Shown here piece by piece: positions 10,001 to 19,093 of a stretch of DNA of 50,455 nucleotides (the first letter of the stretch is position 1; the number at the start of each line of letters is the position of its first letter). The stretch is taken from contig CANNRR010000006.1 in assembly GCA_947508055.1 (NCBI GenBank), positions 1-50,455 of the forward strand. The letters run 5' to 3'. The translations under genes and the position numbers were made by a program. Source of the stretch: Burkholderiales bacterium. GTDB lineage: Bacteria; Pseudomonadota; Gammaproteobacteria; Burkholderiales; Burkholderiaceae_C. The notes below the pieces were generated by a model that worked only from the letters and a program-made list of their open reading frames with translations, made no database searches and was not told the DNA's origin.

Positions 10001-12812
10001 CATCGGAAACGGAGACAAGGTCGGACTCCTGTTGCGCCACGGCTTCGGTCAGAACATCCCCATCAGGCTCAGGCAAGACTGCACTCTGCGGCTGGGCAAC
10101 AATCTCGACCGGATGCTCCTCAAAATCGAAGTCACCAAATTCAACTTCCGTGAACTCAGGGTTGCTTTGGGCGACTGTTGTCGCTTTGCTGGCATCATCT
10201 GCCATGAAAGCTTTCGTTGCCTCGAAACCGAAGGTCTGCGTCGCGGCAAAGTCAGGATGCGCATCTTCAGTCTCCACGGACAAACCGTCAGCCAGCTTGG
10301 TCGTTTCGAACGTCAATTCGTCGCCCAATTGCGTCGAGGAATACTCCTCATTTTGTGGCAATAGCTCAATTTCTGGCAGCTCAGCCACGACCTGATCACG
10401 CACATCAGCGGCCACGTCCTGCGCCACTTCGACACCGCCAGATACGGTCGACCCGACGACGGGGGGCGACCCCGGTGTGCGCAGGGGAATCCACTGCCCT
10501 TGCAGACGCAGGGTATCTGCGGATTTTCGGAAGTCCTGCGCATTCCATGGCGCGTCGGACTGACCAGCAATATCCTCTACCCAGCGGCCAAAGGCATGCA
10601 TGGCAGAACCCGAAGCCGTAATCAAGTCATCGCTGGCTGGGCGCTGCTCGGCAAGCCAGTTGTTCAGCACTTGCTCGAACGCCCATGCGGCCTCGCCAAA
10701 CTCATTCAACCCGACCATTCGTGAACTACCCTTGAGTGTGTGAAAGGCACGACGCAGGGTTGTTTGTTCCGCCAAATTAGAGGGGTCTTGAGCCAGCGCT
10801 TTTGCGGCAACCAACCCGTTCTGGACAACCTCACGCGCCTCTTCCAGAAAAATATCGACCAGTTCGGCCTCGTCGTCTAAATCATCTTGTACAGGTGCTG
10901 GTGGCGGCACGGGCACGGGGCTGGCCGGCCGCTGTTCGAAATGCGGCAGATCGACTTCAGCAACTTGCGGCGCCAACGGTACGTCAACGGAGGTGTCCTC
11001 GACTAACGGCGCATCGACTTGGACTACTTCAGGCAATTGTGGCGCAACGCGCTCGCGTCCCATCAGCGGCTTGAACTCTCCCAACTCCTCATCGTAAACA
11101 AAAAGCTTCTTGGCCATTGCGCGCTGGTAGCTCAGCATATCAATCAGGAAACCCATCGCCCCCAAGCTGTTACCGAGTTTTTCGAAAATGACGCTACGTC
11201 CGCTCACCTCGTCAATATCGTCTACCAAAAACTGCTCTACGTTGCTGCGCATGCGCAAGGCGGCCAGTGACGGTTGATCCAGACCCAGCACCGAAAAAAC
11301 GCCACGCATTTGTGCCAATTGGCTTGGCACTTCACGCAGCGGCGCCTTGTCCTGTGGATTTCTAAAAAACTGGTCCAGCGATTTTTCGACATCTGCCAGC
11401 GATGCACGCAACTCATCCACCACGCTCCCCATGGTCTGACGGTCACTCACACGCCGATACAACTCTTCCATCCATGCTTCAAGTGGCTCCGGTTCACCAC
11501 CCGCGCTAACTTGCTGCAGGCGATGCGCGAGTCGCGCCCCGCGCTCGCCCATGGTGGACTCTGTCGGATCCAGATCGTCGTAAGCAGCCTCCAAATACAG
11601 TATGGAGGTGGCCACCTCCATGGCAACCGCAGCGGCCGGCGCACTGCCCGAACGGATGGTAGAGTCAACCGCACGCACCAGCGCACGACCAAGGTCTCCA
11701 CTTTCAGGATGCAGCTTGACAATTGACTCTGCCACAGCGTCAAACTGATCCGCCACGACTTTTAGCCGATTGGTATCACCACCTGCCAGCGCCGACCAGG
11801 TCTCGGCCGCAGTGGCAATTCGTTTGCGCGCCAAAACCATCAAAGCGGGGTCAAATCGCCCAAACTGCTCGGTTTCATATTGAATCGGCTTGCTGCGCGC
11901 CAAGCCATAGGACACACGAACTGCGTTCAATGCATTCGCAACGTCTTCAGGGCCTGGAACTGCAACTGAACAGAAAAAAACCAGATCATGCGCGAGGCGT
12001 TCCGAAATGTTCAGATCGCCCCCGGCCAGCGACGCAAACTGGCGCAAAACCCGAGAAGCTGCTCGCTTGATGTAAACGTCAACCGGACATACGCCAAGAG
12101 CGATGCCCTGAAAAAATCCGGCGCAAATCATCCAGAATGCACGTGACTCCAATGCTGTCTGACCGGCTGCAAGACCGGCACATTGTCCGCTTAACCGCTT
12201 GGCCGATTTAGCGTCGCCGGTGCGCATCACCCGTAAGACTTCTTGATCCAGTTGAGCACGCAAGGCCGGCGTGTAGAACAAAGGGACTACGTCGGGTGGC
12301 ATCGGCACATCCATCCAGCGCCACTCTACGGGCCAAAGATCTGCCGGGTGGACACTTTCCCCGCCCGCCAGTTCCGCCACTGCGCGGTATTGGGGAAATA
12401 GCGCCACGGATGAAGCCGTCTTTCCTTTGAGCACGCCTTCCAGATACTCGGTCAGGGCGAAACTTGCGCGTTCAACCCGGGTAGCGGCATCCTCACTGCA
12501 CAGCTCTGGACGTTGCACAAATTTTTGCGCCAACGCTTCCATCGCGCGCAACATTTTTGCTGGCGCACCAAGCCCCACCATTTCCAGTGCCCCCACCGCC
12601 TGGTGCAACTGCTGGCGTGCAATGCGAAGGTGGCTCGCATCCAGTTCTGCCAGATTGGAGCCTCTGGCCAACTCGGCATCGCGGACAAACCGCCTAAGTG
12701 CCTTGGTTGCACCATCCAGGGATTTGCGCAACTCATCCAGCACCCAAGCCAATGGGCCAAGATCACTGGCCGCCAGTTCATTGTCGACCGCAGTGGCTGG
12801 ATTCGATGACAT
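7056..12812 (-). CDS. chpA: ChpA/PilL-type hybrid chemotaxis histidine kinase of the type IV pilus system
   Basis: This protein of about 1,918 residues is the core kinase of a Pil-Chp pathway. The N-terminal half is degenerate Hpt-like helical sequence. Three Hpt modules keep a phosphorylatable histidine: HTLKGSSRM near 691, AHSLLGSS near 1004 and HTLKGSARL near 1201. Then come a dimerisation segment, a HATPase (LRNCVGHGIE near 1490, SDDGGG near 1534, GRGIGMD near 1587), a CheW-like domain and a C-terminal receiver (VVDDS, LSDIEMPRMDG, KP near 1897). The N-box has G where D is usual (DHGIE). The ATG at 12812 is preceded by AGGAG; an ATG at 12836 would add 8 residues. It lies directly after pilJ, with no pilK or chpB. 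Confidence 0.93.
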   Translation of the reverse strand: MSSNPATAVDNELAASDLGPLAWVLDELRKSLDGATKALRRFVRDAELARGSNLAELDASHLRIARQQLHQAVGALEMVGLGAPAKMLRAMEALAQKFVQRPELCSEDAATRVERASFALTEYLEGVLKGKTASSVALFPQYRAVAELAGGESVHPADLWPVEWRWMDVPMPPDVVPLFYTPALRAQLDQEVLRVMRTGDAKSAKRLSGQCAGLAAGQTALESRAFWMICAGFFQGIALGVCPVDVYIKRAASRVLRQFASLAGGDLNISERLAHDLVFFCSVAVPGPEDVANALNAVRVSYGLARSKPIQYETEQFGRFDPALMVLARKRIATAAETWSALAGGDTNRLKVVADQFDAVAESIVKLHPESGDLGRALVRAVDSTIRSGSAPAAAVAMEVATSILYLEAAYDDLDPTESTMGERGARLAHRLQQVSAGGEPEPLEAWMEELYRRVSDRQTMGSVVDELRASLADVEKSLDQFFRNPQDKAPLREVPSQLAQMRGVFSVLGLDQPSLAALRMRSNVEQFLVDDIDEVSGRSVIFEKLGNSLGAMGFLIDMLSYQRAMAKKLFVYDEELGEFKPLMGRERVAPQLPEVVQVDAPLVEDTSVDVPLAPQVAEVDLPHFEQRPASPVPVPPPAPVQDDLDDEAELVDIFLEEAREVVQNGLVAAKALAQDPSNLAEQTTLRRAFHTLKGSSRMVGLNEFGEAAWAFEQVLNNWLAEQRPASDDLITASGSAMHAFGRWVEDIAGQSDAPWNAQDFRKSADTLRLQGQWIPLRTPGSPPVVGSTVSGGVEVAQDVAADVRDQVVAELPEIELLPQNEEYSSTQLGDELTFETTKLADGLSVETEDAHPDFAATQTFGFEATKAFMADDASKATTVAQSNPEFTEVEFGDFDFEEHPVEIVAQPQSAVLPEPDGDVLTEAVAQQESDLVSVSDEVTVAGEEVEEVEEQVKVIGHLRLSIPLYNVYLNEADEWSRRLQVELSEWALELQRPLPDSLVTLAHSLLGSSATVGFVALSDMARALEHALQHIQLHHQGTSEQALVFTNAAEDIRRLLHQFAAGFLKDSDPSILAALHRIIETEFPAPTMDSIVDALDDDIALLEDDYIEELAVIAPPPDPAPSVIPVELPGAAPLSIVAAPLSIAQAQDEDIDAVDQLDEDLFPIFEEEAIELLPQLGSALRQWVARPDNLSARTEVLRVLHTLKGSARLAGAMRLGEMSHHLESSIEQIGTEQVQSVQLEPLLTRFDTLQATFDVLGKEPAHDELTTEVAQAKDVEAVSVPVKVLPRGLGVAPVRQSANQSVRVRSQLLDRLVNQAGEVMISRARLEARLIQLRSSLGDLTVNLDRLRQQLRDVELQSESQMQSRLAQTKDSAQAFDPLEFDRFTRVQELTRMMAESVHDVATVQRNLQRSIEGAEDDLIAQGRQARELQRDLLRTRMVEFESISERLYGVVRQAAKDAGKLVKLDISGGSIEMDRGILDRMGPAFEHMLRNCVGHGIESASERVGASKPPVGTITIQVSQESNDVSVSFSDDGGGLHLDKIRAKAIANGVISAEAVMSQSDAANLIFMPGFSTADHVTELSGRGIGMDIVRTEVNSLGGRIETSTVPGLGTTFKVVLPLTTAVTQVVMLRIGDFTIGVPSGLVETVLRTPVAVLEQAYQRDGFDMGGQIVPFFWAGALLQVSPHSNEALGKTRSVVVFRSAGQRLALHVDEVLGNREVVVKNLGPQLAQLPGLAGVSVLASGAVALIYNPVALAAVYGDKARQMGTLAVQGAADSAGNASTVATPVNVVNQVPLILVVDDSITVRRVTQRLLKREGYRVALASDGLDALEKLQEEKPTLVLSDIEMPRMDGFDLARNIRADAQLRDLPIIMITSRIAGKHREHAKELGVDHYLGKPYSEDELMGLVRSYCSSAAEV

Positions 12813-12866
12813 GGGTTGTGGCTCTCCTGATATCATTGTTCTGATAGGACGGAAAAAGGTCCGGTA

Positions 12867-15134
12867 TCAACTGATTTTGAAACGCGAAACCGACTGACGC
12901 AACTCTTCAGCCATGCGGGACAACTCGCGCACTTGGGTCGCCGTAACGCGCGTACCCTCACCTGTTTGCTCGGTCACCGCAAAAATGTGCTGAATGTTGC
13001 CAGCCATTACATTGGCCAAACCAGCTTCACGCGACGCAGAGCTTGAAATCTGCTCAATCAGGTCTGCTACCTGACGGGATACACGGTCAATCTCGGTCAG
13101 TGCGGTACCCGCGTTATCTGACAGTTTTGCCCCTGCGACCACGCCCTGCGTGGATCGCTCCATAGCGCCAATGGCATCCTGCGTGTCGGTCTGAATGGCT
13201 TTCACCAGCGCAGAAATCTGGCGCGTGGCGTCAGCAGAGCGTTCGGCCAACCGCTGCACCTCTTCTGCAACCACGGAGAAGCCACGACCCGCTTCGCCAG
13301 CCGACGCGGCCTGGATGGCAGCGTTCAAAGCCAGTACGTTGGTCTGCTCGGTAATGTCCGAAATCAGCTCGGTAATTTCGCCGATTTCCTGCGAAGACTC
13401 ACCCAATCGCTTAATGCGTTTGGAAGTTTCCTGGATCTGGTCCCGAATGGAATTCATACCGCCGATGGCGTCCTGCACGGCTTTCAAACCAGACTCCGCA
13501 GCCAGCAATGACTGGCGCGCCACCGTGGCCGATTCTTGCGCCTGGACAGACACTTCATTAATGCGCCCCGCCATATCCAAAACGGATCGCCCGGTTTCGC
13601 GAATTTCGTGCAGTTGCTCATTGGATGCCGCCAGCAACTCTGTGGACGTGGCATCCACATCGGCCGTTGTCTGCGCAACGCGGGCCGCTGTGTTCTGCAC
13701 GTTGGACACCAGTGAGCGCAACTCTTCCACTGTGTAATTCACCGAGTCGGCAATGGCGCCCGTAATATCTTCAGTCACAGTAGCTTCCTGGGTCAAATCC
13801 CCTTCAGCAACGGTCTGCAACTCATTCATCAAACGCAAAATCGCTGCCTGGTTCGCGTCATTAACGCGTTTTGCTTCGTGCTGCTGGTGCTCGGCTTCAA
13901 CTCGCTGGTCTTCGGCTACTACTTGACGACGGCGGCTGTCCTGCAATTGAACATAAGACAAGCCACCTGCACAGATCAATGCAAAAACTGCTGCCAGCAC
14001 AAGTATGGCCAATGTCCCGCCGCCAATACCAGTTTGAGCGGAAAGCTCGGTCTGCACCTCTTCAAGGTTGCGACGCAATGGCTCGCTGTCCGCAACGATG
14101 GCATCGCGCGCCTCGCGTGCAGACACCAGCCCCTGTAAATTGCCCAAAATTGCGCTCGCCTGCAAACGGGTCTCTTCATACATCTTGATCAGCGCATCAA
14201 GCTGTTCGCGCGTTCCAGCGTCCTTGGACGCTGCCAAACGCAGATCCTGGTTACCGGTCAAAAGCCCCTGGGAAATTTCCTTAAAAGTATTCAAGTCCTT
14301 GCCCAACAAGAAAACTGCCTCGGGGCTAACGCCTTCTGGGGTCAGGAACTCGTTGGACGACTTACCAATGCGCTGGGTCAACATGACCAGCTGGCCCACA
14401 GCGGAAATCTCAACCGATGGGGCATTCTGCTGCAGCTTCATAGCCAGAATGGCCTCCGCAATTTCAAGTAAATCAGACGACTGCCGGTTGATAAGCCGCA
14501 AAGCCGAACCAATTTGCGTCAAAATTTTCTGTTGCCCCATAACGGCCTTGGCGCTCTTCTCTGCGCGGTCCACCAACGGAATAATTTTTTCCAGTTCGTG
14601 GGCGTAACCATCGCCCAGCGCTTTCAGCTTTAGTTCATCGTCACCGCCTTGCAAGCCACGCGTGGTCTTGGACAAAACGCCAGCACTGTCAGATACGTCA
14701 GGAAACGCCTGCGCACTACCCACAACTGCCTGCGACACCGACTTCGCCAGGCGCTGTGACTGCATAAGCGCCTGACCCGTTGCTCCCAACTGCTGAGCCA
14801 CTTTGTCAGATTGACTGAGCGTATAAAAGGTAACGCCTGCCAGCAGCACCAGAGCCGCACTCAGCAGCATAAACAAGATACGCTGTTGTTGACCCACGGT
14901 CCGACTGCCCAAGCCCGGTATGGACACATGATCACCCACCGGGGGTCTCGGCGCGTCAGCACCCGCGCCCTTGGGGATGGCACCGCGTTGCGCCATCGCA
15001 GCCTCTTCCTGCACGGTTTCACCTGCCATCGCATTGAACGACTCGTCCGGCATGGCAAGACTGAGCCGCGAATTCAATTCGGAATCCGGCTGCTTTTTGG
15101 AAAAAATATTCTTCAACTGATCAACGACGGACAT
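12867..15134 (-). CDS. pilJ: PilJ, methyl-accepting chemotaxis receptor for twitching motility
   Basis: This 755-residue inner-membrane receptor has a long basic cytoplasmic leader, TM1 at about 86-105, a periplasmic region with PilJ-type helical repeats, TM2 at about 369-396, a HAMP-like segment and a cytoplasmic signalling hairpin. The hairpin tip (about 583-623) contains EQTNVLALNAAIQAA and GRGFSVVAEEV, the conserved CheA/CheW-contact motif. It passes periplasmic or pilin signals through PilI to ChpA. AAGG lies 7 nt before the start. It sits between pilI and chpA in the pil operon. Confidence 0.94.
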   Translation of the reverse strand: MSVVDQLKNIFSKKQPDSELNSRLSLAMPDESFNAMAGETVQEEAAMAQRGAIPKGAGADAPRPPVGDHVSIPGLGSRTVGQQQRILFMLLSAALVLLAGVTFYTLSQSDKVAQQLGATGQALMQSQRLAKSVSQAVVGSAQAFPDVSDSAGVLSKTTRGLQGGDDELKLKALGDGYAHELEKIIPLVDRAEKSAKAVMGQQKILTQIGSALRLINRQSSDLLEIAEAILAMKLQQNAPSVEISAVGQLVMLTQRIGKSSNEFLTPEGVSPEAVFLLGKDLNTFKEISQGLLTGNQDLRLAASKDAGTREQLDALIKMYEETRLQASAILGNLQGLVSAREARDAIVADSEPLRRNLEEVQTELSAQTGIGGGTLAILVLAAVFALICAGGLSYVQLQDSRRRQVVAEDQRVEAEHQQHEAKRVNDANQAAILRLMNELQTVAEGDLTQEATVTEDITGAIADSVNYTVEELRSLVSNVQNTAARVAQTTADVDATSTELLAASNEQLHEIRETGRSVLDMAGRINEVSVQAQESATVARQSLLAAESGLKAVQDAIGGMNSIRDQIQETSKRIKRLGESSQEIGEITELISDITEQTNVLALNAAIQAASAGEAGRGFSVVAEEVQRLAERSADATRQISALVKAIQTDTQDAIGAMERSTQGVVAGAKLSDNAGTALTEIDRVSRQVADLIEQISSSASREAGLANVMAGNIQHIFAVTEQTGEGTRVTATQVRELSRMAEELRQSVSRFKIS

Positions 15135-15154
15135 AGTGAGGCCTTACGGAGGAT

Positions 15155-15685
15155 CTAAGCGCTGATGCTCAAAAATTGAGGGGTTTGGGACAAGATACGC
15201 AGATCGATTTCTTGCCACAACTCCCCGGCAGTATCCCGGAACTGGTTTCCAAAATAGGCTGGCGCGCCTGGCTCGGACGGTGCCGAAGATACAAACGCGT
15301 CCGCACCCCGCAAACCCAACAAGCCGTCGACCTGCAACGCGGTATTCACTTCCAGCGCGATGTTCAAGGTGACGACAGTCAACTCCTGTGCTGGTGGCTC
15401 TCCCCGCTCGCTCCCGGTATCAGCAGCAATGAATCCAGCCAGATCAACAACTCCATACAAGCCGCCGCGGATGTTGAGGACCCCACGAAACCACTCCCGC
15501 GCATAGGGAACGGGTTGCAAACTGGCAAGCGGAAAAATCTCACCAGACTGCCCCAATGGAAACAGAAGATTCTTGCCCCCTACACGCAAAGCCAGCCATG
15601 CAACGGACATACCCTCCGAGCGGGCAGCCTGCAAGCGACTGGCGAGCCGGACCTGAAGTTCTCTGAGTGCTTCGCGATTAGCCAT
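15155..15685 (-). CDS. pilI: PilI, CheW-like coupling protein
   Basis: This 176-residue single CheW-domain protein has VRGVLNIRGGLYGVVDLAGF-type core features (visible as FRGVLNIRGGLYGV). It should dock PilJ to ChpA, as CheW docks flagellar receptors to CheA. It lies 11 bp after pilH and 20 bp before pilJ. The identification rests on the fold motif plus the fixed gene order pilG-pilH-pilI-pilJ. Confidence 0.92.
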   Translation of the reverse strand: MANREALRELQVRLASRLQAARSEGMSVAWLALRVGGKNLLFPLGQSGEIFPLASLQPVPYAREWFRGVLNIRGGLYGVVDLAGFIAADTGSERGEPPAQELTVVTLNIALEVNTALQVDGLLGLRGADAFVSSAPSEPGAPAYFGNQFRDTAGELWQEIDLRILSQTPQFLSISA

Positions 15686-15696
15686 GGATCAGTTGA

Positions 15697-16062
15697 TCAG
15701 CCCAGCGCTTTGATCTTGGCCAAAAGCTCAGCAGCATCCACTGGCTTGGTAATGTAGTCCTTGGCGCCCTGGCGCATGCCCCAGACACGGTCTGTCTCCA
15801 GGCTTTTGCTGGTACAAATGAAAATCGGGATGTTGGCGTACTCGGGCGTACGATTGATCGAGCGTGTCAGTTGAAAACCGTTTTGACCAGGCATCACAAC
15901 GTCCATGAGAATCAGGTCAGGCTTGTCTTCGGTCAGGCGCTTAAAGGCTTCATCCGCATTCTCGGCAGAGCGAACTACAAAACCGTTTTTCTTAAGCAGG
16001 TCCGTCAAAAACATGATTTCGGTTTTGGAATCGTCAACGATAAGCACTTTGCGGACTGGCAT
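15697..16062 (-). CDS. pilH: PilH, single-domain response regulator
   Basis: This 121-residue receiver has the acidic pocket VDDS, phospho-acceptor LMDVVMPGQNG, the switch Thr/Ser (FICTSKS) and KP (YITKPVD). In the Pil-Chp system PilH acts as the second CheY-like output or phosphate sink that modulates pilus retraction. The ATG at 16062 is favoured because AAGGAG lies 7 nt upstream and it overlaps the pilG stop; a GTG one codon earlier is possible. Confidence 0.93.
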   Translation of the reverse strand: MPVRKVLIVDDSKTEIMFLTDLLKKNGFVVRSAENADEAFKRLTEDKPDLILMDVVMPGQNGFQLTRSINRTPEYANIPIFICTSKSLETDRVWGMRQGAKDYITKPVDAAELLAKIKALG

Positions 16063-16460
16063 CACTTCGCTCCTTGCGTAACTGCCCCGAATTGCCGCAC
16101 GGCTTGCAGCAACTGGTCTTTGGTAAAGGGTTTGGTCAAATAGTCTTGCGCGCCAACCATGCGACCACGAGCCTTGTCAAACACACCATCTTTGGAAGAT
16201 AGCATCACCACCGGCACACTGGAGTACTTGGCATTGCGCTTGATGATGGCGCAAGTCTGGTAGCCGTCCAGACGGGGCATCAGGATGTCGCAGAAGATGA
16301 GTTGGGGCTGGTAGTCATTCACCTTGGCCAAGGCATCAAACCCGTCCTCGGCCAGCATCACATCGTGGCCGCCCTGTTTGAGGAAAATTTCTGCACTGCG
16401 GCGAATGGTGTTGCTGTCGTCTATGACCAGAACTCTGACAGTAGTTTCGGCGGTACTCAA
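16062..16460 (-). CDS. pilG: PilG, single-domain response regulator
   Basis: This 132-residue receiver has IDDSNTIRR, phospho-acceptor CDILMPRLDGYQT and TKPF. PilG is the CheY-like output of the Pil-Chp system that promotes pilus extension and twitching. The frame is open to a GTG at 16517. A TTG at 16460 has AGGAG 9 nt upstream and gives the compact family N-terminus (MSTAETTVRVLVIDD), so it is preferred; this start is not certain. It follows the rubredoxin gene by 64 bp. Confidence 0.9.
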   Translation of the reverse strand: MSTAETTVRVLVIDDSNTIRRSAEIFLKQGGHDVMLAEDGFDALAKVNDYQPQLIFCDILMPRLDGYQTCAIIKRNAKYSSVPVVMLSSKDGVFDKARGRMVGAQDYLTKPFTKDQLLQAVRQFGAVTQGAK

Positions 16461-16524
16461 AAAGCGTTGCTCCTGATCAGGTGTGGAAGTTACCGACAGA
16501 CTGCCATGCAATAGCACAGCACTT

Positions 16525-16698
16525 TTAAATTTGAACCATCTCGAAATCTTCTTTGCGTGCCCCGCACTCCGGGCATGTCCAGTTCATCGGTACATCGGCC
16601 CAGCGGGTACCCGGTGGAATTCCATGATCAGAGTCCCCCATCGCCTCGTCATAAATCCAACCGCAAATCAGGCACATCCACGTTTTAGTATCGTTCAC
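16525..16698 (-). CDS. rubA: Rubredoxin
   Basis: A 57-residue protein. It has the two iron-binding pairs CLICGW and CPECGA, plus the usual rubredoxin core IYDE..GD...GIPPGTRW.DVP..W. It carries one electron on a mononuclear Fe(Cys)4 centre in the cytosol; the partner is unknown. The start is GTG at 16698, just before NDTKTWMCLICG. It is divergent from the thiD-like gene, with 121 bp between them, and co-directional with pilG, so it may be the first gene of the pil chemosensory transcript. The association with pil genes is positional only. Confidence 0.95.
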   Translation of the reverse strand: MNDTKTWMCLICGWIYDEAMGDSDHGIPPGTRWADVPMNWTCPECGARKEDFEMVQI

Positions 16699-16819
16699 AG
16701 CTTAAAGGGCCTTCGAATAGAATGCAAGGATTGTATAGAAGCAGTACTTGCAAATCGCCCCTTGCCAGCCCCAACCTTGCCATTCTGTCTGATGACAAAC
16801 CCTAAGACAGGCCACCTTC

Positions 16820-17728
16820 ATGACGGCAATTTCCAGCACCAGTTTGGACACCGAAGACGATGACGACGGCCCCAGTGCCTGTGTCATGGTGTTCAACGCC
16901 AACGACCCCAGCGGCTCGGGTGGAATCACGGCCGACATCCAGGCCATAGCCTCGGTCGGTGCCCACGCGCTACCTGTGATCACCGGCACTTATACGCGCG
17001 ACACCACAGAGGTATATGACCACTATTGCATGGACGACGAGGCAGTAACCGAGCAGGCCCGCGCGATCCTGGAAGACGTACCGGTGTTGGTATTCAAGGT
17101 GGGGTTTGTGGGCTCGCCGGAAAATCTCAGCGCCGTGGCCGAGCTCGCATCGGACTACGCCGATATCCCGCTGCTGGCCTATATGCCTGACCTGTCCTGG
17201 TGGCAGGAGGACAAGGTCGATGTGTATCTGGACGCCTACAACGAGTTGCTGCTACCCCTGGCCACACTGTTGGTCGGAAACCACAGCACCCTGTCGCGCT
17301 GGCTGTTACCCGACTGGAGTGCTGAGCGCAACCCCACAGCGCGTGACATCGCCCGAGCGGCCAACGAATTCGGCGTGCCCTACACCCTGGTCACCGGCAT
17401 CCCCTTGCCTGACCAGTTCATCGACAACGTACTGTGCACGCCCACAGCGGTGTTGTGCAGCAACAAGTTCGAGCGCTTCGATGCGGCGTTCGCCGGCGCG
17501 GGCGACACCCTGTCTGCCGCACTGGCCGCCTTGATTGCCAGTGGCACCGAGCTATCCGAGTCGGTGACCGAGGCCCTGAGCTACCTGGACCGCTGCCTGG
17601 AGAGCGGCTTCAGACCGGGCATGGGCAATGTGCTGCCGGATCGCCTTTTTTGGGCGCACCCCGAAACCGACGACGAAGAACCCCAAGAATCCTCTTTTGA
17701 AATTTCGCCCAATGACACTCGACACTGA
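16820..17728 (+). CDS. thiD: ThiD-like hydroxymethylpyrimidine/phosphomethylpyrimidine kinase
   Basis: This 302-residue ribokinase-fold protein has an N-terminal substrate loop [16 protein letters not shown] and the catalytic AGAGDT near residue 229, where D is the expected base. ThiD phosphorylates HMP and HMP-P in thiamine synthesis. The substrate loop departs from the common GSDxxGGAGIQADLK, and the acidic N-terminal tail (EDDDDG) and C-terminal tail are unusual, so another pyrimidine-like substrate is possible. The 3' end overlaps hemL by 17 bp, which suggests co-translation. Confidence 0.82.
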   Translation: MTAISSTSLDTEDDDDGPSACVMVFNANDPSGSGGITADIQAIASVGAHALPVITGTYTRDTTEVYDHYCMDDEAVTEQARAILEDVPVLVFKVGFVGSPENLSAVAELASDYADIPLLAYMPDLSWWQEDKVDVYLDAYNELLLPLATLLVGNHSTLSRWLLPDWSAERNPTARDIARAANEFGVPYTLVTGIPLPDQFIDNVLCTPTAVLCSNKFERFDAAFAGAGDTLSAALAALIASGTELSESVTEALSYLDRCLESGFRPGMGNVLPDRLFWAHPETDDEEPQESSFEISPNDTRH

Positions 17729-19016
17729 CCACAACCTGCAACTATTCCAACGCGCCCAAAAAGTCATCCCTGGCGGCGTCAACTCCCCGGTTCGCGCCTT
17801 CAAGGCCGTGGGCGGAACGCCCCGCTTTGTGTCGCGCGCACAGGGTGCCTATTTTTGGGATGCCAATGGCAAGCGCCACATCGACTACATAGGCTCCTGG
17901 GGTCCCATGATCCTGGGCCATGGCCACCCCGCGGTGGTGGAAGCCGTGCAAAAAGCCATTCTCCAAGGCTTTTCCTTCGGTGCCCCGACCGAACGCGAAG
18001 TGGAACTGGCCGAAGAAATCCTGAGCCTGGTGCCCAGCATGGACATGGTCCGATTGGTGAGCAGTGGCACCGAGGCTGGCATGAGCGCCATCCGCCTGGC
18101 GCGCGGCGCCACCGGGCGCAGCAAGTTCCTCAAGTTTGAGGGCTGCTACCACGGCCATGCCGATGCGCTGCTGGTTAAAGCCGGCTCAGGTCTGGCCACT
18201 TTCGGCAACCCCACCAGCGCCGGTGTGCCGGCCGAAGTGGTGCAGCACACCTTGGTGCTGGAGTACAACAACATTGAGCAACTGGAAGACGCCTTTGCCT
18301 TGCACGGGAAGGAATTGGCCTGCCTGATAATTGAGCCCATTGCTGGCAACATGAACTTTGTGCGGGCCTCGGTCCCCTTCATGCAGCGCTGTCGCGAGCT
18401 TTGCACGCAGTACGGAGCCCTGTTTGTGTTTGACGAAGTCATGACCGGATTCCGGGTCGCCTTGGGCAGCGCCCAGGCCATCTACGCCAAGTCCATCCCC
18501 GGGTTTGAGCCTGACATCACCGTCATGGGCAAGGTCATTGGTGGTGGCATGCCCCTAGCGGCCTTTGGCGGCAAGCGCGCGGTGATGGAGCAACTCGCCC
18601 CGCTAGGCCCGGTCTACCAGGCCGGCACTCTGTCGGGCAACCCGGTCGCCACCGCCTGTGGTCTGGCCACGTTGCGCGAGGTTCGCAAACCCGGTTTCTA
18701 CGAAGCACTGGGCGCCAAGACCCAAAAACTGATGGCCGGCCTGCAAGGTGCGGCCGATCAGGTCGGCGTGCCCTTCAGCGTGGACAGCGAAGGCGGCATG
18801 TTCGGCTTCTTCCTGTTCGACGCCCTGCCGCAGAACTACGCGAAGGTGATGACCACCGACAACAAGCGCTTCAACGCCCTCTTCCATGGCATGCTGGACC
18901 GCGGCGTCTATTTTGCACCCGCGCTGTATGAGGCAGGTTTCATGAGCGCGGCACATACTGATGCGGATATCGTAGAGACCGTTGCTGCGGCTACTGAAGT
19001 TCTCAAGTTGCTATAA
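17712..19016 (+). CDS. hemL: Glutamate-1-semialdehyde 2,1-aminomutase
   Basis: This 434-residue PLP enzyme makes 5-aminolevulinate, the C5-pathway precursor of heme. Its signatures include [36 protein letters not shown] and the PLP lysine near 274 in [16 protein letters not shown]. The frame is open further upstream, but the ATG at 17712 gives the standard N-terminus. The stop codon (19014-19016) lies inside a copy of the 46-bp dispersed repeat. Confidence 0.97.
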   Translation: MTLDTDHNLQLFQRAQKVIPGGVNSPVRAFKAVGGTPRFVSRAQGAYFWDANGKRHIDYIGSWGPMILGHGHPAVVEAVQKAILQGFSFGAPTEREVELAEEILSLVPSMDMVRLVSSGTEAGMSAIRLARGATGRSKFLKFEGCYHGHADALLVKAGSGLATFGNPTSAGVPAEVVQHTLVLEYNNIEQLEDAFALHGKELACLIIEPIAGNMNFVRASVPFMQRCRELCTQYGALFVFDEVMTGFRVALGSAQAIYAKSIPGFEPDITVMGKVIGGGMPLAAFGGKRAVMEQLAPLGPVYQAGTLSGNPVATACGLATLREVRKPGFYEALGAKTQKLMAGLQGAADQVGVPFSVDSEGGMFGFFLFDALPQNYAKVMTTDNKRFNALFHGMLDRGVYFAPALYEAGFMSAAHTDADIVETVAAATEVLKLL

Positions 19017-19055
19017 ATTCAGTAGCTGTTTGCGCAGTATTGGCGTCGGCTATAG
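19010..19055 (+). repeat. 46-bp dispersed repeat, copy C (hemL stop / intergenic)
   Basis: This copy begins 7 bp before the end of hemL and supplies its last codon and TAA stop. It matches copies B and D over the full 46 bp, with the left palindromic half GCTAT..GTAGCT, central CGCAGTAT and right end GGCTATAG. It occupies most of the gap before the LuxR-type regulator. Confidence 0.85.
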
Positions 19056-19093
19056 ACCAATTTCATTCTAAGACTGACCTCTTTGGAAAGACG

